Shown here piece by piece: positions 1 through 9,599 of a stretch of DNA of 64,000 bases (the stretch's first letter is position 1; every line of letters starts with the position of its first letter). A program made the translations under genes and the position numbers. The stretch lies in assembly GCA_900315745.1 (NCBI GenBank), contig ONAG01000005.1, positions 1 to 64,000 on the forward strand, in the 5' to 3' direction. The stretch is from an uncultured Prevotellaceae bacterium. Its GTDB lineage: Bacteria; Bacteroidota; Bacteroidia; Bacteroidales; Bacteroidaceae. The notes under the pieces were generated by a model, which saw only the letters and a program-made list of their open reading frames with translations, was not told where the DNA came from and searched no databases.

Positions 1-474
1 AAGAACTTGCTGCCGCTTGTAACGGGAATGCCAGCCGAAGGCGTGAGGTCTGGCTTCGCCGTGCGCTTCTGGCGAGCCCTTCGCACTAACGACACCGACC
101 TTGCACTCCGTGAGTTGCAGGCATACTTGGAGGAACTGCCATACGTGGAGGGCTTCAAGAAGAAATTGGAGGAAGTGGCGGTGGCGGAAGGCTTTTACGA
201 GTGGTCGTTCTATCTCATCTTCTCGATGCTGAACGTTTATGTTCAGACGCAGGTGAAGTGCGCCCGTGGTCGTGCCGACATGGTGGTGTTCATGCCCGAC
301 GCCATCTACGTGATGGAGCTGAAGCTCAACGGCACGGCGCAGGACGCCCTCGACCAGATAGAGGAGAAGGGCTACGCCGCCCGTTACGCCACCGACCCTC
401 GCCGCATCATAAAAGTGGGCATGGGCTTCTCCGTTGAGAAGCGTGCCATGACAGAATACATCATTGTGGAATGA
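1..474 (+). CDS. C-terminal part of an AAA-ATPase-like / PD-(D/E)XK nuclease-fold protein (5' end outside window)
   Basis: The reading frame is open from the first base of the window, so the N-terminus lies upstream and only about 157 C-terminal residues are visible. These carry a PD-(D/E)XK-like core: an Asp in GRADMVV followed after a short loop by the ELK triplet of YVMELKLNG, then a helix with DQIEEKGYA. This matches the DUF1703 domain that follows an AAA-ATPase_like domain in a family greatly expanded in Bacteroidales. Full members run to roughly 500-600 residues. The cellular role is not established; a nuclease or toxin-like role is speculation. The stop codon abuts the first copy of a three-fold repeat. 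Confidence 0.75.
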   Translation, partial: KNLLPLVTGMPAEGVRSGFAVRFWRALRTNDTDLALRELQAYLEELPYVEGFKKKLEEVAVAEGFYEWSFYLIFSMLNVYVQTQVKCARGRADMVVFMPDAIYVMELKLNGTAQDALDQIEEKGYAARYATDPRRIIKVGMGFSVEKRAMTEYIIVE

Positions 475-698
475 AACTCCTTTCCTCCTTCACTCCTTAG
501 ACAATTAAAATTCCAAGGAGTTAGGGAGTCAAGGAGTGGCACCCAAGGGTGCAAAAAGAAAACTCCTTTCCTCCTAAACTCCTTAGACAATAAAAAATTC
601 CAAGGAGTAAGGGAGTAAGGGAGTGGCACCCAAGGGTGCAAAAAGAAAAACTCCTTTTCTCCTAAACTCCTTAGACAATATTAATTCCAAGAAGTAAT
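475..698. repeat. Three ~86-88 bp tandem repeats with internal hairpins
   Basis: Three direct copies start near 475, 561 and 649; the third decays after about 50 bp. Each has a stem ACTCCTT...AAGGAGT around an AT-rich loop and further AGGAGT or GGGAGT words that could pair alternatively. The first two end in the near-perfect palindrome GCACCCAAGGGTGC followed by an A-rich run. The array starts at the stop codon of the upstream gene. No coding frame uses it. Confidence 0.85.
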
Positions 699-796
699 GT
701 GAGCACTCAGCCTAAGGCAACACCCTGGGTTAAAAAGATGGGATAAGCAAAAATATTAAAAATAGTAAAAATGAGGCGTAATACAAAAGTTTAGAC

Positions 797-804
797 TACT
801 TTTG
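797..804 (+). promoter_or_regulatory. Bacteroidetes -7 promoter element (TAnnTTTG) for the GH3-type operon
   Basis: TACTTTTG lies 48 bp before the ATG at 853. I see no TTTG at the expected 19-21 bp upstream, so only the -7 half is supported. The rest of the 475-852 gap is the repeat array and featureless AT-rich DNA. Confidence 0.5.
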
Positions 805-852
805 CAAAGTTGCAGCCTATCCACCGTTGGAAAAGGCTGAAAAAAACGTACA

Positions 853-2364
853 ATGAGCATTACTAAAATAGCAAACAAATTATTCTTTGCAGCTCGACAA
901 AAAGACCTCGAAAGACATTATTATGATGCTGACTCCTTGCAGCACCATGTGATGCGACACCTCATCGAAAAAGCAAAGGACACCGAGTATGGCAGAAGAC
1001 ACCTCTTCAGCACCATAACCGACTACGACAGCTTCACAAACAACATACCCATAAACAATTATGAAGACCTGAAGGGAGACATCGACCGCATGCGCCACGG
1101 GGAACACGACATCCTGTGGCCAGGACGAGTGAAATGCTTCGCCAAGTCTTCTGGCACCACCAACGACAAGAGCAAGTTTATCCCCGTAAGTGATGACGGA
1201 CTGCACAGCATACACTATGCAGGAGGATTCGACACCGTGGCACTATACCTGCGCAACAACCCCAACAGTCGGCTTTTCGACGGAAAAGGACTGATACTCG
1301 GTGGCAGCCATGCCACCAACTATGACATCACAGACAGTCTGGTGGGCGACCTGAGCGCAATACTCATAGAGAACATCAACCCTCTGGCAAACCTCGTCAG
1401 GGTGCCTAAGAAAAGGACGGCTCTGCTCTCCGACTTCGAGGTGAAACGAGAACGCATAGCACGAGAGACAATGCACAAGGACGTCACAAACCTCTCTGGC
1501 GTGCCGTCGTGGATGCTATCAGTACTTACACGAGTGCTGGAACTGTCGGGAAAAAACAACATCAGCGAGGTGTGGCCTAATCTTGAGGTGTTCTTCCACG
1601 GGGGAGTGTCGTTCACACCCTACCGACACCAATACGAGGAGATAATACCTTCGAAGAAGATGCATTACATGGAGACTTACAACGCCAGCGAAGGGTTCTT
1701 TGGACTGCAAGATGACCCCAACGACCCCTCCATGCTGCTGATGCTCGACTACGACATCTTCTATGAGTTCATACCCATCGAGGAGGTGGAGAAGGATAAC
1801 CCCACGGTACTGCCGCTCGAAGCAGTGGAGACAGGAAAAAACTACGCCATGGTGATTTCCACCTCATGCGGACTATGGAGATACATCATAGGAGACACCA
1901 TAACTTTCACATCGAAAAAACCTTACAAATTCATCATCACAGGGCGAACGAAACATTTCATCAACGCCTTCGGAGAAGAACTGATAGTTGACAACGCAGA
2001 AAAAGGACTTGAATATGCCTGCAACCTCACAGGGGCAGAAATATTGGAATATACAGCAGCACCTGTTTTCATGGATAACCATGCCAAATGCCGGCACCAA
2101 TGGCTGATAGAGTTTGCAAAGGAACCGGACAACATGGAACTATTCTCGGACATGCTCGACAAAAAACTGCAGGAGATAAACAGCGACTACGAGGCAAAAC
2201 GCTACAAGGACATCACACTGCAACACCTCGAAGTGGTGAAGGCAAAGCCTGACCTCTTCAACCAATGGCTAAAGGCACGAGGAAAATTAGGAGGACAACA
2301 CAAGGTGCCAAGACTGTCGAACAGCCGTAACGTGATAGAAGAACTACTCGAAATGAACGCATGA
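853..2364 (+). CDS. GH3 family acyl-adenylating protein
   Basis: This is a 503-residue protein of the GH3 auxin-responsive-promoter family, part of the ANL adenylating superfamily. Plant members join amino acids to acyl acids through an acyl-adenylate. Visible motifs are the phosphate-binding loop SSGTTNDKSK (about residues 99-108), YNASEGFFG (about 276) and the hinge-like GRTKHFINAFGEEL (about 364). The substrate of bacterial members is unknown and nothing here reveals it. Its last 4 bp overlap the next gene (ATGA), so the two are translationally linked. The lipoprotein and DUF3108 neighbours suggest an envelope-related job, which is inference. Confidence 0.85.
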   Translation: MSITKIANKLFFAARQKDLERHYYDADSLQHHVMRHLIEKAKDTEYGRRHLFSTITDYDSFTNNIPINNYEDLKGDIDRMRHGEHDILWPGRVKCFAKSSGTTNDKSKFIPVSDDGLHSIHYAGGFDTVALYLRNNPNSRLFDGKGLILGGSHATNYDITDSLVGDLSAILIENINPLANLVRVPKKRTALLSDFEVKRERIARETMHKDVTNLSGVPSWMLSVLTRVLELSGKNNISEVWPNLEVFFHGGVSFTPYRHQYEEIIPSKKMHYMETYNASEGFFGLQDDPNDPSMLLMLDYDIFYEFIPIEEVEKDNPTVLPLEAVETGKNYAMVISTSCGLWRYIIGDTITFTSKKPYKFIITGRTKHFINAFGEELIVDNAEKGLEYACNLTGAEILEYTAAPVFMDNHAKCRHQWLIEFAKEPDNMELFSDMLDKKLQEINSDYEAKRYKDITLQHLEVVKAKPDLFNQWLKARGKLGGQHKVPRLSNSRNVIEELLEMNA

Positions 2365-4328
2365 GAAAACTCATCGCCCTGACAACCATCACACTATTGT
2401 TGCTGTCGAGCTGTGCCAAAATGGGACAACCCGACGGAGGGTGGTATGACGAGACACCGCCAGCCGTAATCGGTGCCATACCACAAGAACGGTCAACAGG
2501 GGTGGATGCCAAGAAAATCACCATTTACTTCAACGAATACATAAAACTCGACAACCCCACGGAGAAAGTGGTGGTGTCGCCTCCACAGATGGAAGCACCA
2601 ACAATAAAAGGCTTGGGAAGATACATCACCGTGGAACTCAACGACACACTGAAACCAAACACCACATACACCGTGGATTTCTCCGACGCCATATCCGACA
2701 ACAACGAGGGAAACCCTCTCGGCAACTACACTTACAGCTTCTCCACCGGCGATGCCATCGACACTCTCGAAGTGGCGGGAAATGTGGTGGATGCCGAGAA
2801 CATGGAACCGATAAAGGGCATCCTCGTGGGACTATACAACAACCTCAGCGACACTGCTTTCACCACCACGCCAATGCTCAGGGTGGCACGCACCGACAGC
2901 CAAGGACGATTCGTGGTGAGGGGCGTGGCTCCAGGAGAATACCGCATCTATGCCCTGCAAGATGCCGACGGCAACTACATGTTCTCGCAGAAAAGCGAAA
3001 AAATAGCCTTCTCACACGAGATAGTGGTGCCTTCATGCAAGCCTGACGTGAGACAAGACACCATCTGGAGAGACTCGCTGCACATAGACAACATCATTCA
3101 GTCTGGATACACGCACTTCCTGCCCGACGATATCGTGCTGAGGGCTTTCAACGAGACACAAACCGACCGTTTCCTCGTGAAGACAGAGAGAAAACAAGCC
3201 AACTGCTTCTCTCTGTTCTTCAGCTACGGTAATGAGGAACTGCCGCAGATAAAAGGACTCAACTTCGACGAGGAAGATGCTTTTCTGTTGGAGGTTAGTG
3301 AGAGACACGACACGCTGACCTACTGGATAAAAGACACGCTATTAGTGAACACCGACACGCTGAGGATGCAACTTACATTCCTCGCCACCGACACCACGGG
3401 AGTACTGCAAAGCAAAAACGACACGCTCGAAATGCTCTCAAAGGAACCTTATGCCAAGAGGATGAAGGAAAAGGAGAAAGAGTGGGAGAAATGGAACAAG
3501 GCTCAAGAGAAAGCCAAGAAGAGAGGCGAGGATTATCTGACGGAGATGCCCCCCACCCCACTCGACTTGAAAGTTCAGATACAAAGCGACATGATGCCCG
3601 ACGGATGCGTGACACTGACTTCGCCAACGCCAATAGCCGTGATAGATACTTCAAAGATAACGCTATCGGTAAAACAAGACACCTTGCTGATTCCACGATC
3701 TTACGTGCTGAAGGAAAAGACGGTGGAAGTGGAAGGCATGGAGAGTGCAAAAAGAACATATATACTGCTATCCGACAGCACCGACAACCTATGGACTGAA
3801 GGCTCCCAATACCAACTGACAATAGACTCGGCTGCCTTTGTTGATATCTACGGCTATGCTTCGGCACCAACAAAGAAAGGCATGAAGGTGAGGACAGAAG
3901 ACGACTTCACCACCATCACAATGCATGTGTCGAAAGTGGATGAGGCACCATACGTGGGACAACTGATAGACTCGAAAGAAAGCGTGCTGCGACAAGTGTC
4001 ATCCATCACCGGAGACATGGTGTTCAACTACGTGAAACCTGGCGACTATTACATGAGGGTGTTCTCCGACTTCAACAACAACGGGAAATGGGATACCGGC
4101 GACTACGAAGCCGACCTGCAGGCAGAGACCATGTACTACTATCCCGAAAAGATAGAATGCAAGGCTCACTGGCCCGTTGAGAAAAACTGGCACCCCGGCA
4201 TGGAAAAAAGACTACTCAAACCTGAAGCCTTGACAAAACAAAAGGCGGAAAAACAAAAGAAAATAAAGAACCAAAATGCAGAAAGAGCCCGAAAACTGGG
4301 CATAATTTACATTCCTAAAAACTATTGA
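2361..4328 (+). CDS. Ig-like domain lipoprotein (SbsA-type Big_5 plus regulatory-like domain)
   Basis: A 655-residue predicted lipoprotein. The signal peptide ends in LLLSSC with Cys18 as the lipidation site. Residues about 30-125 look like a bacterial Ig-like domain of the Big_5/SbsA type (ETPPAVIGAIPQE, YTVDFSDAI, YSFSTG). A carboxypeptidase-regulatory-like beta sandwich follows (VAGNVVDAENMEPIKG, GEYRIYALQDADGNY). The middle has a charged helix rich in Lys and Glu (about 355-385) and the C-terminus is again Lys-rich. The start overlaps the GH3 gene by 4 bp and the stop lies 4 bp before the DUF3108 gene, so the three form one operon. It probably sits on the outer membrane or periplasmic face; the function is unknown. 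Confidence 0.8.
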   Translation: MRKLIALTTITLLLLSSCAKMGQPDGGWYDETPPAVIGAIPQERSTGVDAKKITIYFNEYIKLDNPTEKVVVSPPQMEAPTIKGLGRYITVELNDTLKPNTTYTVDFSDAISDNNEGNPLGNYTYSFSTGDAIDTLEVAGNVVDAENMEPIKGILVGLYNNLSDTAFTTTPMLRVARTDSQGRFVVRGVAPGEYRIYALQDADGNYMFSQKSEKIAFSHEIVVPSCKPDVRQDTIWRDSLHIDNIIQSGYTHFLPDDIVLRAFNETQTDRFLVKTERKQANCFSLFFSYGNEELPQIKGLNFDEEDAFLLEVSERHDTLTYWIKDTLLVNTDTLRMQLTFLATDTTGVLQSKNDTLEMLSKEPYAKRMKEKEKEWEKWNKAQEKAKKRGEDYLTEMPPTPLDLKVQIQSDMMPDGCVTLTSPTPIAVIDTSKITLSVKQDTLLIPRSYVLKEKTVEVEGMESAKRTYILLSDSTDNLWTEGSQYQLTIDSAAFVDIYGYASAPTKKGMKVRTEDDFTTITMHVSKVDEAPYVGQLIDSKESVLRQVSSITGDMVFNYVKPGDYYMRVFSDFNNNGKWDTGDYEADLQAETMYYYPEKIECKAHWPVEKNWHPGMEKRLLKPEALTKQKAEKQKKIKNQNAERARKLGIIYIPKNY

Positions 4329-4332
4329 GATT

Positions 4333-5142
4333 ATGAGACACTTCATCATCATGCTGATGTTGTTAGTCACATCAGCCTCACAAGCACAATGCCCCATAGA
4401 AAACAAGGCATTCTCATCGGGAGAATTCCTGTCTTATAACCTATACTACAACTGGAAATTCATGTGGGTGAAGGTAGGGACAGCTTCTCTCTCCACCGTA
4501 TTGTCGAAATACAACGGACAACCAGCATACCGCAGCAGCCTCATAACAAGGGGAAACGGAAAGCTCGACAAGTTCTTCGTGGTGCGCGACACACTGTTGG
4601 GGTATGTCACCACTACCCTCTCGCCATTATATTTCAGGAAAGGAGCCGAAGAAGGCGACAGATACACCGTGGACGAGGTGTGGTACACTTATCCCAACGG
4701 CAAATGCAAGGTGAAGATGCACCGACAGAAACATGACAAGACTCATGAAAGAAGCGAAAAGACTTTCGACCAATGTGTCTTCGACATGCTCAACATATTC
4801 ACTCGTGCAAGAAGCTACGACCCCTCGACATGGAAGAAAGGCCAAACAATAAAATTCACCGTTGCCGACGGAAACAGTTCAACACAGGCCATATTGAAAT
4901 ATGAAGGGAAGGCTAATGTGGAGGACGAGAACAGAGTGAAATACCGCTGTCTCAAACTGTCGTATTCTGAATGGTCGGAAAGAAGGCAAAAATACAAGAA
5001 CTTCGGCAATTTCTTCGTCACAGACGATGACAACCATGTGCCAATTCGACTGGACGTGACTCTAAACGTGGGTGTGGCTAAAGCATACGTCACAACCATG
5101 AAGGGCATCAAAAACCCAATAAACTGCATAGTAAAGAAATAA
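4333..5142 (+). CDS. DUF3108 domain secreted protein
   Basis: A 269-residue protein with a clear signal peptide (hydrophobic residues 4-18, cut near SQAQC). The body is beta-rich and resembles DUF3108 proteins, periplasmic or outer-membrane beta-sheet proteins of unknown function. Typical segments are [20 protein letters not shown], then the middle [13 protein letters not shown], and near the end the phrase [16 protein letters not shown]. It is third in the GH3/lipoprotein operon and 13 bp before leuS. Confidence 0.75.
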   Translation: MRHFIIMLMLLVTSASQAQCPIENKAFSSGEFLSYNLYYNWKFMWVKVGTASLSTVLSKYNGQPAYRSSLITRGNGKLDKFFVVRDTLLGYVTTTLSPLYFRKGAEEGDRYTVDEVWYTYPNGKCKVKMHRQKHDKTHERSEKTFDQCVFDMLNIFTRARSYDPSTWKKGQTIKFTVADGNSSTQAILKYEGKANVEDENRVKYRCLKLSYSEWSERRQKYKNFGNFFVTDDDNHVPIRLDVTLNVGVAKAYVTTMKGIKNPINCIVKK

Positions 5143-5155
5143 ACAACAAAATAAA

Positions 5156-8020
5156 ATGGAATACAATTTCAGAGAAATCGAGAAAAAGTGGCAGAAAAGA
5201 TGGGTCGAACAAAAGACCTACAAGGTGACTGAAGACGACACCAAGAAAAAATTCTATGTGCTCAACATGTTCCCTTACCCCTCGGGAGCCGGACTGCATG
5301 TGGGACATCCGCTCGGATACATAGCATCCGACATCTATGCACGATACAAGAGACAACAAGGCTTCAACGTGCTCAACCCAATGGGATATGACGCATACGG
5401 ACTGCCAGCAGAACAATATGCAATACAGACCGGACAACATCCCGCCATCACCACGGTGAACAATATCAACAGATACCGCGAACAACTCGACAAGATAGGT
5501 TTCTGCTTCGACTGGGACAGGGAAGTGCGCACCTGCGACCCAGAATACTACAAGTGGACCCAGTGGGCTTTCAAGCGCATGTTCGAGTCTTACTACGACA
5601 ACAAACTGAAAAGGGCATGCGAGATAGACAAATTGGTGGAGCATCTCAACCGCCAAGGTACTGAGGACCTCGATGCTGCTTGCACCGAAGAACTGCATAT
5701 CACCGCCGAACAATGGAAGAACATGAGCAGCAAGGAACAACAACAGGTGCTCATGAACTACCGCATAGCATACCTCGGAGAGACAATGGTGAACTGGTGC
5801 GCCGGATTGGGCACCGTACTTGCCAACGACGAGGTGGTGGACGGACTGAGCGTGCGTGGCGGATACCCCGTGGTGCAGAAAAAGATGCAGCAATGGTGCC
5901 TCCGTGTGTCGGCTTACGCACAACGACTGCTCGATGGTCTCGACACCATTGACTGGACAGAGTCGCTGAAAGAGACACAGCGCAACTGGATAGGACGGTC
6001 GGAAGGTGCTGAGGTGGTGTTCCACGTGAAAGACAGCGACATCGACTTCACCATCTTCACCACACGCGCAGACACCATGTTTGGCGTCACTTTCATGGTG
6101 CTCGCACCAGAAAGCGAATACGTGAGCCAGGTGACAACGGAAGAACAACGACAAGCAGTGGAAGACTATGTGGCTGCTACAAAGAAACGCACCGAGCGCG
6201 AGCGCATCGCCGACAGGAAGGTGACTGGCGTGTTCACTGGTTCTTACGCCATCAACCCATTCACCGGAGAGGCAATACCCATCTGGGTGAGCGACTATGT
6301 GCTCGCAGGATATGGCACGGGTGCCATCATGGCTGTGCCGGCACACGACTCTCGTGACTACACCTTCGCCAAGCACTTCAACCTGCCAATAATACCTCTC
6401 ATCGAGGGCTGCGACGTGAGCGAAGAGAGCTTCGACGCCAAGGAAGGCATAATGTGCAACTCGCCAAGACCGGGGGTGAAGCCTTACATAGAATTCTCTC
6501 TCAATGGTATGACGGTGAAAGAGGCGATAGCGGCAACAAAGAAATACGTGGCAGAACACCAGATAGGAAGGGTGAAGGTGAACTACCGTCTGCGTGACGC
6601 CATTTTCTCGCGCCAGCGCTACTGGGGTGAGCCATTCCCCGTATATTATGTGGATGGCATGCCACAGATGATGCCGGAAGACAAACTGCCCGTGGAACTG
6701 CCGGAAATAGACAAATACCAACCCACAGAAAGCGGGGAGCCGCCTCTCGGAAGAGCCACTAAATGGGCTTGGGACACCGAAAAGGAAGAGATAGTAGATA
6801 AGGCGCTCATAGACAACAAGACCGTGTTCCCCATCGAACTGAACACCATGCCTGGATTTGCAGGGTCGTCGGCTTACTACCTGCGCTATATGGATCCACA
6901 CAACAACGAAGCACTGGTAGATAAGAAAGTTGACGAATACTGGCAAAACGTTGACTTGTATGTAGGTGGCACGGAACATGCCACAGGACACCTCATCTAC
7001 TCCAGGTTCTGGAACAAGTTCCTGCACGACTATGGATATTCTTGCAAGGAAGAGCCGTTCCAGAAACTCGTCAATCAGGGCATGATACAGGGACGCAGCA
7101 ACTTCGTGTATCGCGTGAACAACGACGACCACACGCAGAATCCTGTATTTGTGAGCTATGGCTTGAAAGACAAATACGAGACGACTGAGATTCACGTGGA
7201 CGTGAACATCGTGAGTGCCGACGTGCTCGACTTGGAAGCTTTCAAGGCATGGAGACCGGAATTTGCCAATGCTGAATTTATCCTCGAAGATGGAAAATAC
7301 ATCTGCGGATGGGGCATAGAAAAAATGTCGAAGTCGATGTACAATGTGGTGAACCCCGACATGATAGTGGAACGCTATGGTGCCGACACGCTTCGTCTCT
7401 ATGAGATGTTCCTCGGACCCGTGGAACAGAGCAAACCATGGGACACCAACGGCATAGACGGATGCCACCGCTTCCTGAAGAAGTTCTGGGCTCTCTTCTA
7501 TGGCTCCGGAAAGGACAACAGCGAGACAATGCTGACTCTCGACCAACCTGCAACACCTGAAATGATGAAGAGCCTGCACAAGCTTATAAAGAAGGTGAGC
7601 CAGGACATAGAGTCATTCTCTTACAACACCTCGATAGCAGCGTTCATGATTGCCGTGAACGAACTGTCACAGCAGAAATGCCGCAATGCCGAAGTGCTGA
7701 AGGAAATGGTGAAGCTGATAGCTCCTTTCGCACCACACATAGCAGAAGAACTGTGGGAAGAAATGGGTGAGAGCGGTTCGGTGGTGGATGCACCATGGCC
7801 ACAATACGATGAGCAATACTTGGTGGAAAACCAGATGCAGCTAACCATCTCGTTCAACGGAAAAGCAAGGTTCCAGATGCAATTTGCCGTTGACGCTGAC
7901 AACGACACCATACAAAAGGCGGTGCTCGAGGACGAGAAATCACAGAAATACATCGCCGACAAGAAGGTGGTGAAGGTGATCATCGTTCCAAAGAAAATAG
8001 TCAATGTGGTTGTGAAATGA
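5156..8020 (+). CDS. leuS: Leucyl-tRNA synthetase
   Basis: A class I aminoacyl-tRNA synthetase that charges tRNA-Leu. The 954-residue length fits the Bacteroidetes form. The HIGH box appears as HVGH in [16 protein letters not shown] (about 41-56) and the KMSKS loop is exact at about 723-727 (EKMSKSMYN). The editing domain lies between, with TTRADTMFG and the AVPAHDSRD segment. The anticodon-binding helices follow. The stop overlaps the next start by 4 bp. The gene also carries a 15/16 match to parS at 6018-6033. A long open frame on the opposite strand is a shadow. Confidence 0.97.
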   Translation: MEYNFREIEKKWQKRWVEQKTYKVTEDDTKKKFYVLNMFPYPSGAGLHVGHPLGYIASDIYARYKRQQGFNVLNPMGYDAYGLPAEQYAIQTGQHPAITTVNNINRYREQLDKIGFCFDWDREVRTCDPEYYKWTQWAFKRMFESYYDNKLKRACEIDKLVEHLNRQGTEDLDAACTEELHITAEQWKNMSSKEQQQVLMNYRIAYLGETMVNWCAGLGTVLANDEVVDGLSVRGGYPVVQKKMQQWCLRVSAYAQRLLDGLDTIDWTESLKETQRNWIGRSEGAEVVFHVKDSDIDFTIFTTRADTMFGVTFMVLAPESEYVSQVTTEEQRQAVEDYVAATKKRTERERIADRKVTGVFTGSYAINPFTGEAIPIWVSDYVLAGYGTGAIMAVPAHDSRDYTFAKHFNLPIIPLIEGCDVSEESFDAKEGIMCNSPRPGVKPYIEFSLNGMTVKEAIAATKKYVAEHQIGRVKVNYRLRDAIFSRQRYWGEPFPVYYVDGMPQMMPEDKLPVELPEIDKYQPTESGEPPLGRATKWAWDTEKEEIVDKALIDNKTVFPIELNTMPGFAGSSAYYLRYMDPHNNEALVDKKVDEYWQNVDLYVGGTEHATGHLIYSRFWNKFLHDYGYSCKEEPFQKLVNQGMIQGRSNFVYRVNNDDHTQNPVFVSYGLKDKYETTEIHVDVNIVSADVLDLEAFKAWRPEFANAEFILEDGKYICGWGIEKMSKSMYNVVNPDMIVERYGADTLRLYEMFLGPVEQSKPWDTNGIDGCHRFLKKFWALFYGSGKDNSETMLTLDQPATPEMMKSLHKLIKKVSQDIESFSYNTSIAAFMIAVNELSQQKCRNAEVLKEMVKLIAPFAPHIAEELWEEMGESGSVVDAPWPQYDEQYLVENQMQLTISFNGKARFQMQFAVDADNDTIQKAVLEDEKSQKYIADKKVVKVIIVPKKIVNVVVK
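6018..6033. other. parS-like ParB binding site inside leuS
   Basis: TGTTCCACGTGAAAGA matches the bacterial parS consensus TGTTNCACGTGAAACA at 15 of 16 positions, with one change near the 3' end. It encodes VFHVKD in leuS, so part of the match is constrained by the protein. It lies about 6 kb to the left of the DnaA-box gap, on the opposite side from the other three sites. Confidence 0.65.
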
Positions 8021-8988
8021 CAACAAACTTAAACCAACTCAAATTCTATAATGAAGCCAAGGATTATTTCTACATAACCCTTGGTCTTCTGCTTTATACA
8101 ATAGGATGGACGGGATTCCTGCTGCCATACGAGATAGTTACCGGTGGCGTGACAGGTATCTCCGCCATCATATTCTATGCCACCAACGCAGGGGGACACG
8201 GCATACCTATCAACTACTCGTACTTCACAATCAACGCCATCCTACTGGTGCTCGCCCTGAAGATATTGGGATGGAGATTCCTCGTGAAGACCATCTATGC
8301 CATCTTGATGCTGTCTATGATGCTCGGCGTGGCACAGGACATCATGACCAATGACGACGGCACGATGATACACCTGCTTGGAGATGAGAACTTCATGTCG
8401 CTCATCATAGGCTGTTGCTTCACAGGTACTTCTTTGGCTGTGGTGTTCCTGCACAATGGCAGCACAGGCGGCACCGACATAGTGGCTGCAATAGTGAACA
8501 AATACAGGAACATGTCGCTCGGCACCGTGCTCATTTTCGTTGACTTGGTGATTATCGGCAGCAGTTTCCCAGTGTTCATATATGCACGCGACTTCACCGT
8601 GATAGAGGCTGTATATAAGATAGTGTTCGGTCTCTGCACCATGGTGATAGAGAACTTCATGCTCGACTATGTGATGAACTCAAGGAGGGAGTCGGTGCAG
8701 TTCTTTATCTTCTCAAAGAAATACCAAGAGATAGCCAATGCCATTGGCACGGAGATGAACCACGGAGTGACCATTCTCGACGGACATGGATGGTACACTG
8801 GACAAAAGATGAAAGTGCTCTGCATCCTCGCCCGCAAACGTGAGAGCGTGAGCATATTCCGACTGATAAAGATGATCGATCCCAACGCCTTTGTGAGCCA
8901 GAGCAGCGTCATCGGCGTATATGGCGAGGGATTCGACGAACTGAAAGTGAAAATAAAGAAGAACGAAGAAACACAAGAAAAACAATGA
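8017..8988 (+). CDS. YitT family membrane protein (DUF161 + DUF2179)
   Basis: A 323-residue inner-membrane protein. Several hydrophobic helices cover about residues 15-200 ([53 protein letters not shown]). A soluble C-terminal DUF2179-type domain follows ([34 protein letters not shown]). Members are widespread and their transport role is not firmly known. It overlaps leuS and the next gene by 4 bp each, so translation is coupled. Confidence 0.85.
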   Translation: MTTNLNQLKFYNEAKDYFYITLGLLLYTIGWTGFLLPYEIVTGGVTGISAIIFYATNAGGHGIPINYSYFTINAILLVLALKILGWRFLVKTIYAILMLSMMLGVAQDIMTNDDGTMIHLLGDENFMSLIIGCCFTGTSLAVVFLHNGSTGGTDIVAAIVNKYRNMSLGTVLIFVDLVIIGSSFPVFIYARDFTVIEAVYKIVFGLCTMVIENFMLDYVMNSRRESVQFFIFSKKYQEIANAIGTEMNHGVTILDGHGWYTGQKMKVLCILARKRESVSIFRLIKMIDPNAFVSQSSVIGVYGEGFDELKVKIKKNEETQEKQ

Positions 8989-9590
8989 AAATAGTATTCG
9001 CTACAAACAACAAGCACAAACTTTCTGAAATAAGTGCCATCTTAGGCGAGGAGTATGAAGTGCTGTCGTTGGCTGACATAGGCTGCCACACGGACATTCC
9101 GGAAACAGCGGACTCTTTCGAAGGCAATGCCCTGCAAAAGGCACAATACGTGAACGAACACTACCACATCAGTTGCTTTGCCGATGACTCGGGCTTGGAA
9201 GTGGATGCCCTCGGTGGAGCTCCTGGGGTGTTCTCAGCACGCTACGCTGGCGGCGAAGGACATGACAGCGAGGCCAATATGACAAAACTTTTGGCGGAAT
9301 TAGGAGAAAATAACAATCGTAAGGCACAATTTCGCACTGTTATAGCGTTATTAATAAACAAGGAAGGTGAAAAGGCTGAACAACATCTCTTCGAAGGGAT
9401 TGCCACTGGCAAGATAATACACGAACGCAGGGGAACAGGAGGTTTCGGATACGACCCCATCTTCCAACCAGACGGATATGACGCCACCTTCGCAGAAATG
9501 GGCAATGAAATGAAAAATACCATCTCCCACCGCGCAAAAGCAGTGAGGAAATTGGTGGAATTCCTGAAGAACTCATCACAAAAAATATAG
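8985..9590 (+). CDS. rdgB: XTP/dITP diphosphatase (RdgB/HAM1 family)
   Basis: A 201-residue house-cleaning nucleotide pyrophosphatase that hydrolyses non-canonical purine triphosphates (dITP, XTP) to monophosphates, keeping them out of DNA and RNA. The family start is textbook: [16 protein letters not shown]. Further signatures are [24 protein letters not shown] (read as two parts, [13 protein letters not shown] and [10 protein letters not shown]), GGFGYDPIF and [10 protein letters not shown]. It begins within the stop region of the YitT-like gene. Confidence 0.95.
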   Translation: MKIVFATNNKHKLSEISAILGEEYEVLSLADIGCHTDIPETADSFEGNALQKAQYVNEHYHISCFADDSGLEVDALGGAPGVFSARYAGGEGHDSEANMTKLLAELGENNNRKAQFRTVIALLINKEGEKAEQHLFEGIATGKIIHERRGTGGFGYDPIFQPDGYDATFAEMGNEMKNTISHRAKAVRKLVEFLKNSSQKI

Positions 9591-9599
9591 TACCCCGAC

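Noticed and set aside
535..645. Sigma-54 promoter in the repeats (TGGCAC ... TGCA)
   Set aside because: The spacing between the GG and GC doublets is 11 bp instead of the required 10, and the same words form the palindrome of the repeat.
5108..7579. An 823-residue open frame antisense to leuS
   Set aside because: leuS is intact with all motifs. The antisense product is rich in His, Val and Cys without any domain pattern, as expected from mirrored codon bias.
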